From assembly GCA_049999805.1 (NCBI GenBank), contig JBNGIO010006336.1, forward strand, positions 221,347-285,346: a DNA stretch of 64,000 bases, written 5' to 3'. The notes under the pieces are model-generated. The model had not been told where the DNA came from and made no database searches. It saw only the letters and a program-made list of their open reading frames with translations. Positions 44,396-56,479 of this stretch are shown piece after piece (the stretch's first letter is position 1; each line of letters opens with the position of its first letter). The position numbers were made by a program, and so were the translations under genes. This stretch comes from Folioceros fuciformis. Lineage: Eukaryota; Anthocerotophyta; Anthocerotopsida; Anthocerotales.

Positions 44396-47383
44396 ATGGT
44401 GGAACCTGGTGGGTGCGTAATGAAAGACGAGGAGACGTTGGATGCCTTTCCTGGCAATCGAATTAGTATGGATTCATCACAATTGCAAGCACGTAATAGT
44501 TTCAGGGACTTCCCACGGTCGATGCAGAACTGCGGGCTTTCAAATGGTCCCTCAACGTGGACGGTGGACGTGGAACCGCATGCAGTGAAAGAGCATCAGC
44601 CCGCCACGCACAAGACTGCAGCGCGGACTTCGGGACCTCCACCAGCACCCATCACCTTGAAGGTTGGTTCAAATTCAATCGCCTCGTCACCAAATTCGCT
44701 TGTCTTGTCAAAAAGTTATTTGCAATTGGTTTGTGTGCTGTCTAAAACTGTTCCTAAGCTCTCAATCTTTCACGGTCTATTGTTTCCCAGCTCCTGAGAT
44801 GTTAAGTCATTCTGCAGGCTTCCACTTGCATGGTTATGGCTTTGAAATTGCATGTTCAATACTAGCATGGCCGCTGTTAATAACTCTCAGAACGTCCCTC
44901 AGGCAACAGTACCAGTAGAGTATGGTTTTAAATAGCAGTGGATACCGCATCGTGCGTTTGAGTTCTGAACAATAGAGAGGACAATTTTTTCAAATTTCTG
45001 GAACAAACTAGCAATCTTCGTGAAGGATGCAATACAAACCACGGCACGGAAATAGGTGGTTTCGAGCTGTTTGTCGCATGTTATTTGTGAGGAAGTAGGA
45101 GTAAAATTTTCACCTGTGCAAAATCCAGAGATTTCCTCGCAAGAGAGTGGGCAGGAAATCTGAAACCTGTGTTCTTGTTTCGTTTGATTGTGCAGTTTGA
45201 AGATGTCGTTTACAACGTGACCCTGAAGTCGAAGGTGCAATGGTGGAACCCAGCAAATATGGTCTGTTGTGTGCAGGAAAGAGGAACGGAGAAGGAAATA
45301 CTGAAAGGCATCACAGGGACTGTAAAGCCTGGAGAGATGCTAGCGATGCTGGGGCCTTCAGGTAGCGGGAAGACAACTTTGTTGAGCATTTTGGGAGGTC
45401 GTGTAGCAAGTGGGAAGCTCTCAGGCACCATTATGTACAATGATTTGCCATACAACAAAGCTGTCCAAAGACGAACAGGCTTTGTCACTCAGGATGACAT
45501 CTTACATGTACATCTTACTGTTAAGGAGACCCTGGTGTACGCGGCACTATTGAGGTTGCCAAGTAATAGATATAACAGAAAGGAGAAAATTTTGAGGGCA
45601 GAGGAGATAATTGTTGAGCTCGGATTGGAGAAGTGTCAGGATGTCAGGATTGGGGACACGTTCATACGAGGAGTATCTGGAGGTGAGAGGAAAAGGGTCA
45701 GCATTGGTTTTGAGCTCATCGTGGATCCCAGTTTGTTGTTGCTAGACGAGCCCACTTCTGGCCTGGACTCCACAACAGCATCTCGGATAATCAGCACACT
45801 GCAAAAGTTAGCAAACGCGGGGAGGACTGTGCTCACAACCATACATCAGCCATCTAGCAGAGTATTTCACATGTTCAACAAGATTATTTTGCTGTCTGGA
45901 GGGCGCGCACTGTATTATGGTCAGGCAAGCGAAGCAATTCCCTACTTCGCTCCCCTCGGCTTCCCCCCAGTTTTGGCAACGAACCCGGCAGACTATATTC
46001 TAGATCTTGCAAATGGTAACTGTTGTGAGACCTTTGCTTACCTTTCTGAATATTGGCAGGCTGGTCTTGCTTTAATTTGCTTGTGGGTGTGTTGGGCCTG
46101 TTTCCTGTAACAACTTCTGTGGGCCATTCTGAATTGTGGTATTTTCATTTTGTATTTCCAGGTGTGACGCACGATATGCAGCCTGGTAGTGACGAAGGAC
46201 TACCCAGCGACGAAGCTGAAGAGCTAAGAAAACAGCAGACCAAGGTGCAGGCTGCCGTTGTTGATCGTTTGTCTGATGCATATCAGCGGCTTTTGAAAAC
46301 AAAGGCGAAACGAGAAGTGGATAGCCTTAAAGCTACGGAGCAGGAGATTAAAGGTGTGGCATCGATCGTTTTTGTTCTGCTTGATTTTTGAAAGCAGTTG
46401 CATGATTTAAGCCTTTATTGAACGCTGATCTCCTGTCTCTCACCAGCATTGAAGGAGAAGGTGGACTGGCCAACATCGTGGGTGGACCAGTTCAGAGTTT
46501 TGCTCGTGAGGGGACTGAAAGAGAGAAGGCATGAAGCTTTTGGAGTGTTACGCGTGACACAGGTTTTGGCGGTTTCATTTATTTGTGGACTACTCTGGTT
46601 TCATTCGACTACGGCACATATTAGAGATCAGGTTGGTTATGACCGTTTCACAATGAATTCGGGCAATCCTTCGTTTGCTCCTTATTGCCTAGCCTTCTCC
46701 TCCTCCTCCTTTTTGACTTGTTCTTCGGACAGCTTGGATTGCTTTTCTTCTTCTCAACGTTCTGGGGATTCTTGCCCCTGTTCACCGCCATTTTCACCTT
46801 CCCTCAAGAGCGAAAGATGTTGATAAAGGAGCGCGCCTCAGGAATGTACCGGTTGTCCTCATACTTCTTCGCGAAGACAATTGGGGATTTGCCTCTGGAA
46901 TTCGTTCTGCCTATCATATTTATTATCATCGTCTACTGGATGGGCGGTCTGAAACCAGCTGCCGACACCTTTCTCGTGAGTATGCTGGTTCTTCTGTTCA
47001 ACGTATTGGTCTCGCAGGGACTCGGCTTATTCCTTGGAGCTGCAGTGATGGAGACCAAGCAGGCAACAACATTGGCATCTGTTATCATGCTTCTTTTTCT
47101 GCTTGCTGGGGGCTTCTACGTGCAGAAAACACCACCCTTCATTGCATGGGTTAAGTACCTTTCGTTCAGCTACTACTCCTTCAAAATACAGCTGTCACTC
47201 CAGTACGACAAAGACCAGACATACCCGTGTGCTAGCGGGGTTTGTCGAATTGAAGACTTCCAGGAAGTCAAGAACGTCGGTCTCGGACATATTGGCACAA
47301 GCCTCCTGGCTCTTACAGTTATGATGGTCGGATACCGGTTTCTGTGCTACTTGGCACTGCGACGGCTCAAGGGCTTCAAATAA
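44396..47383 (+). CDS. ABCG half-size transporter (WBC subfamily)
   Basis: Five exons, 44396-44662, 45196-46015, 46162-46353, 46447-46631 and 46733-47383, give about 704 residues. The order is nucleotide-binding domain first, then membrane domain, as in ABCG/WBC half transporters. Walker A is GPSGSGKTT, the signature is VSGGERKR, Walker B is [13 protein letters not shown], and the switch histidine is in TIHQPSSR. The linker carries a charged stretch ([17 protein letters not shown]). The membrane part starts at [18 protein letters not shown] and includes helices such as [28 protein letters not shown] and [15 protein letters not shown], with the extracellular loop [11 protein letters not shown]. 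It resembles the plant ABCG14/21/22 group, which dimerise at the plasma membrane and move hormones or lipids. The substrate is unknown. Complete. Confidence 0.95.
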
Positions 47384-47806
47384 GCGTCTGGACGCATACA
47401 TTTGGTGATATTATGCAGGCGAACCGACACCAACGTCGAGAACATGTAGGAACATGGAGACATGTAGGAGGTGTTCCTTTCTGAACGGATTCCAGTTCTG
47501 TGGATCTACACGTCGTCAGGGCCGTCGGCAAAATGATGGATACTCTGTGCATCTGCGAGTATCATTTCGCGCCTCTCCATGCAAGAAATGTTCTTCATCT
47601 GTGTGACAGAGTCATGCAGGCCGAACATTTTTGGTAACAATTTTTCCCCACTTAAGTATTAAGTAGACAAGTAGTAGTACTAGAACGTTTGCATGGACAA
47701 GCCTGGGTACTTTATTCCAGACCTCAGCCCGGTTTCCGCCCAGTCTACTAGAGATCGGGGCGGGCGAGGCGACGACGTGTTTGTTAAGTTGTTAACAAGG
47801 TCGAAA

Positions 47807-50800
47807 TTACTTATGCCTGTCACATGAACACCAGCCATCTACAAAATGATGAACACGGTGTGCATCTCTAACTATGATCTCGCGCTTCTCAACACGCGAC
47901 ATGATTTTTGTCCCACTGTGACAGTCATTGCACATGCGAAGGTTCTTAGTGACTAGCAAAGTCGCGCCATCCGGAGTGTTAAGCAGACCATAGGCCAATG
48001 CTAGTTTTTCAGCATGACCGCATAACGCATCCTCCTTCTCTCTCTCAGAGACTGGCTTCAGCACTAATTCTGTATGTGGCACATGGCCTCCTTCTTCCTT
48101 AAGTAGCAAATTTGAGCTCCTCAGCTTAGAGGAGATGTCATCCCTTTCCTCCCCAACAGTAAAATCCTGGACCTTCCGATCCAACTCAATCCACGCCCTA
48201 GCAGGCTTCTTCCAAGCACCTGCAGACCTCCTTAGGCTTTCAATCCTCTCCACATCGACCCACCTTCCAGTGTTGGCATACAAATTCGCCAATAGGACGT
48301 AGGCACCGGCATTCTGGGGTTCAAGTTCGGTGAGATGGTCGAAACATCGCTGGGCACGGTCTACGTCGTTGTGGCTTGCACAGGAAGTGAGCAAGGATGT
48401 CCACCCAACAACATCCTTCTCAAAAGGCATACTTAGCAGCATATTCTCGGCCTCATCCATGCGACCTGCCCGTCCAAGAACGTCGACCATAGATGTGTAG
48501 TGCAGGGCCCCAGGAGCAATGCCATGGTCTTCCACCATGCTTTTGAAAAACTGTTGAGCGTGTGATACCAGTGACTGGTGACTGCAAGCCACGAGAAGAC
48601 AAAGGAAAGTCGCTTCATTGGGCTCGACCCCTTCCTGTCGCATCTCCTGAAAACACTGGATTGCCATTTGGCTGTCATCGTGTTGGCTGTAGCCATAGAG
48701 CAGAGAATTCCATGTCACCACATCTCGTGTGGGCAGCCTGTCAAACAGTCTGCGAGCATCGTCCAAGTAGCCGCATTTGGCGTACATGTCCACCAGGCTG
48801 CTTCCAACAGCCACCTCAGTTTCTAGTCCCTGTCTCTTGATTTCGGAATGAAGTTCCCTACCGTACCCTAAAGCTCCAATGCTGGCACACGCTTTCAAGA
48901 GGCACACAAAAGTGACATGATCAGGAGTCATGCCCTCTTGTTGCATGAGTTCATACAGATGAAGCGCCTCCTGACCAAGCCCATGCTGAGCATATCCTGT
49001 GATCATGGCATTCCATGTCACCACATCTTTTGTTGGCAGCCTGTCAAACACTCGTTGAGCATCCACTAGACTGCAACACTTGGCATACATGTCCACCAAG
49101 CCATTGCCAACCAACAAATTCGATTCTAGCCCTCTATCCTGTATCTGTGAATGTAGGTTCTTGCCCTCGTGTAGAGCACCTATACTTGCACAAGCTTTGA
49201 GGAGGCACGCAAATGTAACATGACTCGCTAAGGCCACGCCCTCCTGATGCATACTTGCATACAGAGAAAGCGCTTCTTCATTGAGCCCGTGTTGGCAGTA
49301 TCCTGTAATCATAGCATTCCACGTCACCACATCCCGCTTTGGCAAACTGTCAAACACATATCGAGCATCCGCCAAGCTTCTACACTTCGCATACATGTCC
49401 ACCAAGCTGGTACATAAGACTACATCATGTTCAAGACCCTGCTTTCGAATTTGTGCATGGAGTTCCTTGCCCTGACGCAAACATCGAATACTGGCGCATG
49501 CTTTCAAAAGACAGACCAGTGTCGATTCAGTCACCTCAGTTAGGCCACTCTCTTGCATGCACGCATACAGGGTCAGGGCTTCCTGGCCAAGACCACAATG
49601 CACGTAGCTTGCAATCATGGCCCCCCACATCTCAACACCTTTGATTCCTTGCTTGTCAAACACACTTCGAGCATCTTCAATGCTGCCACAGTTAGCATAC
49701 ATATCCACCAGACCACAGGTAATAATAGGATCAGCTTCCAGACCCCTTTCCTTAATCTGAAGATGGAGCTCCTTGCCCTCATTTAACAATCCAGTGTTGG
49801 CACATGCTTTCAAAACGCACGCATATGTGACATGATTTACCGCAACAGTGGCATCCTTTTGCAGACTTTTGAACAGAGACAAGGCCTCTACTCCGCACCC
49901 ATTCTGAGAGTATCCACTGATCAAAGCATTCCATGTCGCCACGTTCTTTGTAGGCAACTTGTCAAACACCATGTGAGCATCCTCCATGCTTCCACATTTT
50001 GCATACATGTCGATCAGGCTATTCCCCAAAATCTCATCTATCACAAGCCCTTTATCCTGAATTTCACAGTGAAGCTTCTTGCCCTCACCTAAAGCTCGAA
50101 TACTGGCACAGGCGTTGAGGAGGCAAGAATACGTCACCTGGTTGGCTGGAAGCATTGCCTCCTGCTGCATTGAAGTATAGAGAGAGAGAGCCTCCTGACC
50201 AAGCCCTTGCTGAGCATAGCCAGCAATCATGGTGGTCCAAGTTACAACATCATTTGAGGGCAACCTGTCGAATATGCCACGAGCTGCCTCCATACGGCCG
50301 CATTTCGAATACATGTCGACAAGGCTACGGCCTATGACTACATCACCATCGAGGCCTCTTTCCTGGATTTCCAAATGGAGCTGCTCGCCTTGGTGTAGGG
50401 CTCCACTGGCGCCACACGCTTTCAGGAGGGGCACGAATGTATAGCCATTTGGCATGGTGACACCTTCCTCTTTCATATTTGAATAAAGAGTGAGTGCTTC
50501 TTGAGCAAGACCACAGCAAGCGTATCCCCCAATCATTACAGTCCATGTTACAACGTCTTTAGATGGCAGGTTGTCAAACACGCGGCGGGCATCTTTAATA
50601 CTGCCACATTTCACATACATGTCTACCAGACTGCTTCCAATTACCACTTCAGCTTCAAGTCCGTGTTTCACTACTTGAGAGTGAAGCTCCTTGCCTTCAC
50701 GTAAGGCTCCGGTGCTGGCACAAGCTTTTAGGAGGGATGCATATGTGACATGATTCGCCGAAGTCATGCAATCCTTCTGCATGCTTACGTACAAAGAAAG

Positions 50801-51517
50801 GGCTTCCTGACAGTGCCCATGCTGAGCATATCCTGCAATCATAGAAGTCCATGTGACCACACTTTTGGTCTCCAAACTCTCAAACACTTGGCGTGCATCC
50901 TCCAAGCTCCCACATTTTGCATACATGTCCACCAGAGAATTTCCCACAAACGTGTCAGGCTCAAGCCCACTCCCTAGCACGTCAGTATGGACCTGCTTCC
51001 CAGATTCCAAATCTGCCATACTTGCACAAGCCTTGAGGGCCTTAACAAATACGTGATTGTTAGGCTCTACAGATGACCGTCGCATCTCTTGATATAATCG
51101 TATTGCCTTCACTGGCTGTCCATGATCAACATGTGCAGAAATAACGTAGAACCAGGAGAAGGCGTTAGGTGTGGCCAGTTTAGCGAACACCTGCATAGCG
51201 TCCTGCAACCTGCCATTGGAAGCATACATGCGGATGAAGTGGTTGGCCAAGAACGTTGTACACTCGTAGCCACTGTCGAGAGTGAGAGCATGAACCCGTC
51301 TGCCAACGACAAGATTCTTCTCCAGGATGCATCCTTTGAGCAAACGATAAAAGGCTGCATCAGGCACGTACGACCCTTGACCCACCAGGACATGCAGGGC
51401 CTCAACAGCATCATTGAGCTGCCCCTCGTCGCGTGGCTTGCCCCAATTCCCAACTTGTGACGGACTTGCCACTCTGTACAGGCAGGCCACTGTCACCACA
51501 CAGTTCTGCACGTTCAA
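47807..51517 (-). CDS. DYW-class PPR protein with atypical C-terminus
   Basis: Open frame of 1236 residues with at least nine MYxKC-type triplet blocks, then E motifs (HYTSMVDVLGRAGRMDEA). The PG-box region reads WKKPARAWIEL, and a full DYW deaminase domain follows: HAEKLALAYGLL with the catalytic glutamate, CNDCH with two zinc cysteines, and HHFVDGWCSC. The protein ends DRHK where canonical editing factors end DYW. KP instead of PG in the box plus a non-DYW end resembles the KP variant described in hornworts, lycophytes and ferns and proposed to perform U-to-C editing. No ATG is found at the 5' end: the frame opens upstream of 51517 after a stop near 51560. A short first exon ending at the GTACAC donor near 51550 is plausible. 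Site of action is mitochondrion or plastid. Confidence 0.9.
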   Translation of the reverse strand: MNVQNCVVTVACLYRVASPSQVGNWGKPRDEGQLNDAVEALHVLVGQGSYVPDAAFYRLLKGCILEKNLVVGRRVHALTLDSGYECTTFLANHFIRMYASNGRLQDAMQVFAKLATPNAFSWFYVISAHVDHGQPVKAIRLYQEMRRSSVEPNNHVFVKALKACASMADLESGKQVHTDVLGSGLEPDTFVGNSLVDMYAKCGSLEDARQVFESLETKSVVTWTSMIAGYAQHGHCQEALSLYVSMQKDCMTSANHVTYASLLKACASTGALREGKELHSQVVKHGLEAEVVIGSSLVDMYVKCGSIKDARRVFDNLPSKDVVTWTVMIGGYACCGLAQEALTLYSNMKEEGVTMPNGYTFVPLLKACGASGALHQGEQLHLEIQERGLDGDVVIGRSLVDMYSKCGRMEAARGIFDRLPSNDVVTWTTMIAGYAQQGLGQEALSLYTSMQQEAMLPANQVTYSCLLNACASIRALGEGKKLHCEIQDKGLVIDEILGNSLIDMYAKCGSMEDAHMVFDKLPTKNVATWNALISGYSQNGCGVEALSLFKSLQKDATVAVNHVTYACVLKACANTGLLNEGKELHLQIKERGLEADPIITCGLVDMYANCGSIEDARSVFDKQGIKGVEMWGAMIASYVHCGLGQEALTLYACMQESGLTEVTESTLVCLLKACASIRCLRQGKELHAQIRKQGLEHDVVLCTSLVDMYAKCRSLADARYVFDSLPKRDVVTWNAMITGYCQHGLNEEALSLYASMHQEGVALASHVTFACLLKACASIGALHEGKNLHSQIQDRGLESNLLVGNGLVDMYAKCCSLVDAQRVFDRLPTKDVVTWNAMITGYAQHGLGQEALHLYELMQQEGMTPDHVTFVCLLKACASIGALGYGRELHSEIKRQGLETEVAVGSSLVDMYAKCGYLDDARRLFDRLPTRDVVTWNSLLYGYSQHDDSQMAIQCFQEMRQEGVEPNEATFLCLLVACSHQSLVSHAQQFFKSMVEDHGIAPGALHYTSMVDVLGRAGRMDEAENMLLSMPFEKDVVGWTSLLTSCASHNDVDRAQRCFDHLTELEPQNAGAYVLLANLYANTGRWVDVERIESLRRSAGAWKKPARAWIELDRKVQDFTVGEERDDISSKLRSSNLLLKEEGGHVPHTELVLKPVSEREKEDALCGHAEKLALAYGLLNTPDGATLLVTKNLRMCNDCHSGTKIMSRVEKREIIVRDAHRVHHFVDGWCSCDRHK

Positions 51518-52473
51518 ACAGACCTTGAAGCACAGAGAAAAGGGGTGTACCTCGCAGACTGATCATGTTGGCTCGTTGGATAGACACCAGGAAGATTTGC
51601 TGGTTCGGCAACGCCAGCAGTTTGCGCTGTTAGAAGGTTGCCCTGGACCCAGGCGAGCTGGGAGTCAATCCACAATCCCTCCGTTCGGACGGTGTGCGCT
51701 GAATCACTACACGCGGACTTGAACTCCAGTGTTGTGCATGGTTCCGCTTCAGCTCGTAAGGACGAAAGGCGTCTCCACCATTTCTTCCCAGCCCTCAGGT
51801 GTTTGGATCTGTTTTGAACCAGATTCCCGACAACCGAATGGCTCCCAATTTTCCCACCTTTCCTCATCAGGCGGGCGTTGCCGTCTCACCAACATGCCAC
51901 TAACCTAAAGAATCGAGGAGCAAAAGGGCTGGCTTGCGCAAATGTGTTCATCGTGTATGTCCCACAGGTGTGCTACATGGCATTCTGCGCGAGGGGTTCT
52001 CCTAATAGAAGACGTAAGAAATGGTGCCCTGACCAGAGCTGGAAATGATGCGACTATGCACCAACTTTTCATTCCCCTCTGCGTGAGCTGCAAATCCTCC
52101 AACACAGTGGATGTTCCGGTGCCTCAGCAAACACACACCATCAAATTTTGATGCTGAGAGTTATGTGGTGCACTGGTTAAAGGTCTGTTGTACCTATTCC
52201 TTCAGACATACTACGTTCTGGGTAAAACATCGTGAAACTCTATGCGCTCGCCCGCCCGGCCAATGGTGTACCTTTATGTACAGAATTGGACCTGCCTTAT
52301 AAAGGTCTCTTCCAAGGCTAACTTACCTGGTTAGTAAGCACGCTAAGTAGGTATATAGCACTTTCAACAAATTGATCGTAGTATACAAAGCTGCGCTCTA
52401 GGGTGACAACAAAAGCCGGATGGAGCAAGCCATGTTGTTCCCCAGAGCGGCTGAGGTTCGGTCCTGGAGAATG
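51518..52473. other. Intergenic stretch between DYW-PPR 5' end and SPL7 3' end
   Basis: Both genes are on the minus strand, so this holds the PPR promoter, perhaps a short PPR first exon near 51550-51611, and the 3' flank of the SPL7-like gene. No other gene, repeat or RNA is recognised. Confidence 0.35.
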
Positions 52474-55400
52474 TCAAGGTTCCTCTGGTGAACCCCACAG
52501 ACAACGTCTGAGCGATACCGAGAGGTAGTCCATTGCTCCCTGGGGATGCTGGAATACGAAGCACGCTCCCACGCACACGGCCAGAACTCCCACCATGGTC
52601 ATAATGCTACGGGCCCCAATCCTCACATGCTGGTTGGCAAAAGTAGAATTCCTGTAGCTAAACCTTCGAGTCCGTCTGGATGCCCAAAAGTGCTCTATAT
52701 CCAGGTCCGAAGATGCTTTGCTGGAGAGGAATGGCTCCTTCAGATTTTCGATGTCCACGACACGGTGCCCTGTGTAATTTACGGGGACAACTAAAGCCCC
52801 ATTCCCAACGGAAGGCGGGGATGCAGATATTGCTTCATCACCCTGCCCAAGAGGTGCACCTCTGCTGCCGATTTCCAAGGGTTGGCTTTGCTGGACGAAA
52901 CCGGAATCAGCAAGCCAACTGCGCAGAATATTTTCTAGGACTTTGCTGATCGTTGGATTTTCCAACGCATGAGCACCATCCAGGTGAGCGGACATGCCGA
53001 CACCAAAAGACACTGCAGAAGACAATATCCGCCCTGCAACAGAAGGGCAGCCTCCGGCCAAAGCGAACCTGAGAAGCCGTCGTAGCCTTGTTGCATGCCA
53101 CTGCCTACCCACAAAGGTGTCAAGTCTGTCTGGGGTGCTGTACCGTTCTGGATAGCTAAACACCCACCCCAAGTCAAGCAGTAGCGTATGGACCATCCTC
53201 CAGAGATCGGAAGAATTGGACCCGGAATGCAGCCCGAGCCTGCTCAACAGTGTCTGCAGCTCAGCGCACACCTCGGCATCGGCGACTAGCAACGGGACAT
53301 GATTGCTTGTACCATGGTTGTTTTCAAACTCAACATACACCACACCACACCTAACGGAGTTCACAGCAGGAATCCTTAGCTCATAAGGCGACGTGCCCCC
53401 ATCCGCTCTGTCCTTGCCTGGTTGCATCCCTTGCACATAATTACTCCTTTCAACAGAAAGATATTTTCCCCCAAACGAGAGAAACGGCCTAACTTCTCCA
53501 TAACGAAGATTTTTGCCGTGCACTTGCACAAGTGTAGATGCGCCAGCTTCTATACACACTGGCCACACGAAATCCAGCTTTGCTAGTTTTTCTCTCAACC
53601 CATTGTTGCGTATATCAGTGACATGCCCTTTCAAAACCTCACACACCTGTTCCCCTAAGCAGGCCATAAAGTGGCCTGAGTCCCAAAACCCTCCACCTGA
53701 TCCCTGAACAAGCTTGGCCACATAAGCAGCCCAGTTTGCCTCGAGATCGTCCCACATCTGCTGCTCCATGGACAGGAACAAAGTTAGAATGGTGCAGCCA
53801 GATCGAATATATCCCTCTAGTTCCACAGGCATGTTCCCTATCCACTCCAAAATCTGTTGACGCAACCTGCGGGGAAAGTCACCAGGATTCCAGTCATAAA
53901 GTTTGAAAGATATGCGGCCTGAAGGGAAAGGGGACGAGTAGGTATGGGCTTTTCTATTCAGAGGTCTATACGAAGAAGGATGCTGTTGGAAAAGAATATC
54001 CGCATCATGTGCCCCAGGGATCTTTGGGTTGGGAAAGAAGTTGTCCCCAAGGAGGTCGTCTTCAAGAAGAAAAGACAGCAGCGACTCTTCCTCTAGTCCC
54101 GATTTCCCGGGATTGAAGCCGAATTGCTGGCCCGACATATCCCCAGAGGATGCACCCCAGTTTCTTGCATTCGCTTCACCTGCCATGTCATCACAGGGAG
54201 GCAGTCCTGTGGTGGCCGAGACTGGATCTCCAAACACAGAGCTGGGGAAGACATTGATCGCACCAGCACTAGCCCTCCCTGTCTCACTCGAGTGCAACCC
54301 TGCTCCCGACGTCGCCGGCTGCAGCAGGTGCGCATCCACCGCCGGCAATTGCAGTCCTAGAGTATCAGTGGACTGTGACGGGCCACACATAACCGAGCTC
54401 TGAAGAGAATCCAAGCAAGAAGAAACCGTGGTGGTCCCACAACATCTGCCTACAGCCGCCTCCACCGACGACGAGCTGAGAGTGGAGGCCAGCTTAAACG
54501 AAGGTTCCGAATCCAAAACCCCCGACACCGGCGCCTGCTCCATAGACGCAGAGTTCTCCGTCGCAGGTGACGGGCTAGACTTGTCCTCACCTCCGAGCTG
54601 AGCATCCGTAGCCTGGTGCCCGGCTCCCTCCCCCGTCCCAGTCTCCCCCGACTCCATCATCTTCCTCCTCCTCCTGGTGTTATGCCTCTCAAGCTTCCGC
54701 CTACAGCTCCTCTTTTCATCATCGAAATCCGTAACCTTGTGAAACTTGCCACACTGCTGACAGTAGCGATGAGGCTCCCCTTTCAGCTTCACCGTGATAG
54801 CATTAGCGCAGCGAAGACACACCCGGTGGCGCTGATGGTACCCCTTCAGCCTCCCGAGGTCCTCCCTGCATGCCTCCACCTGACACATGGCCGTGGCCCT
54901 AGTCCGCTTCCGGCTAACCACATCCTCCTCCTCGTCATTGTCCGTGCACCCGCACGGCGTCCTCTCCCCCACCGCGCTGGGACAAGGATCCTGCTTACCC
55001 CCCGACATACTGGACAACTGCTCCGTGACATCCGGAGACTGGCTCTCATCCGCCTCGAAGATGCGGCGGCTCGGGAACGCAACGTCCAACCCCGCCTTGC
55101 TCTTCTCTGCTGCTGCAGCACCACCACCACCACAACCCTCCCGCACATGAGCACACACACGCACACACATCCACAACCATGACGCACATTCCACATCCTC
55201 CCACACTCACCCCGCCCTCGTCCGGGTCCCCGCGCCCGCTTGCCAGCCCCCCCCGCTCCCTCCCTCTTCCGATTCCCGCTCCCGCTGCCATCTCCATCCC
55301 CCACTCCGCCCTCGCTCTCCACATCAACATCCCCATCCACAGCCAGGACCGCATCCGGGCGCGAGTTGGCCACCAGCCGCACGCTGTCCCAGTCCCAGAG

Positions 55401-55475
55401 CTCCCCTAGACTGGTGCCGTCGTCTATGATGCCACCGGCTTCCCGGTGGCAATCGGCCATGGAATTCATAAACAT
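52474..55475 (-). CDS. SPL7: SBP-box transcription factor, SPL7/CRR1 type (copper response)
   Basis: Two exons, 55475-55211 and 55112-52474, are joined in frame across a 98-base intron to give 967 residues. ATG 55475 is chosen because it precedes the typical SPL start region with LGELWDWDSVRLV. The SBP domain follows: CQVEACREDLGRLKGYHQR, then VCLRC, RYCQQCGKFH and CRRKLERHNTRRRRK (nuclear signal). Finger 1 ligands are four cysteines (VCLRC) rather than C3H, the mark of Arabidopsis SPL7 and Chlamydomonas CRR1. A long C-terminal region with SPL-family motifs (GDFPRRLRQQILEWIGNMP, EGYIRSGCTILTLFLSM) ends in a hydrophobic segment (TMVGVLAVCVGACFVF), as in SPL7. The known role is binding GTAC elements to activate copper-uptake genes under deficiency; the membrane segment suggests tethering. 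Confidence 0.93.
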
Positions 55476-56002
55476 CTTGCCGGACTGATGCAGCTCCGAC
55501 TCCGGCTCCGGCTCCGACTCCTGCTCCCGCCCCCGATCCCCCTCCCTCTCCCGCTCTTGCTGTTGCACACAATGCCGGGAAGGAGAGGGCCAGGTGCGAG
55601 GGGCCTCAGCCGAGCTCCATGGCAGGCGGCGATGATGTTACCATAGCCGTCTCACGCCGAGAAGATGAGGCTGCCATCGTCGCGGGCCATGGACGGCCTG
55701 GCAAGGGCAAGGCAGAAACAGGACACGCCAGAAATGAAGTAATTTCATTGCTGGACGCAGTTTCATACGGCCTTCCGACTTGGACCACGCCCCGATCCCA
55801 CAGCGGGCGAGGCGAGACGTCTCCTCCGTCATCATGAGTGTGGCACCACTCGTGCGCTCCTATAGCAAACTTCCGATGATGACAAGCCCGGGATTTAATA
55901 TTCACAATACCAGTCTGCTTCAAAAAAGTAAATCTGTGTAGAATCTTCATCACATATTCTATCCGTCCCAGTGTCCCATTTTTACCTAGAGTAGGTAAAG
56001 AC

Positions 56003-56025
56003 CGGGTCGGGTCGGGTCGGGTGGG
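56003..56025. repeat. GGGTC pentanucleotide microsatellite
   Basis: Four units of CGGGT in the divergent promoter interval between the SPL7-like gene and SmD3 (55476-56479). The interval also has a short CATGC run at 56117-56141. Nothing else is recognised there. Confidence 0.8.
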
Positions 56026-56479
56026 ATCGGATGGGATCAGGTCTCTCTCCTTCCCTTCCTGTGCCAAATATGTACAGTATAGGGATCCCAAATACATACA
56101 GTATGTATATCGACCCATGCCATGCCATGCCATGTGTATACAGACAGTATGCATATAAGAACAAGATGTCCCATCTTATCATTCATTTGCTAAGGAATGT
56201 ATGAAGCAGACGTTGTAAAGGAGGCCATGTAGTCTAGTAGGTTACGTAGGCAAACTTGCAGAGCCCACGAATCGAATAAAATAACTGAATGCTAACGTTT
56301 CACACATACCGGCGGACAGCGGATTAGGGCAGATCGCCGTCTCATTGTATCGAGAGTTCAAACTGTATCGGTGGCGGGCTGTGTGACTCGCAGGGAAGCA
56401 GTGAGACGCAGCAGCCGAAAGTTGAGTCTTGCCGTCCAGGGGAACAGGCTACTTGGTAAAGCGCGAGCAGGCTGCAAAG

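Noticed and set aside
54616-55182. 188-residue plus-strand Pro-rich open frame
   Set aside because: It is antisense to the N-terminal part and SBP domain of the SPL7-like gene.
52474-55206. Single-exon 910-residue model of the SPL gene
   Set aside because: The N-terminus of that model lies inside an intron. Splicing 55211 to 55112 keeps frame and adds the conserved WDWDS region, so the two-exon model is better.
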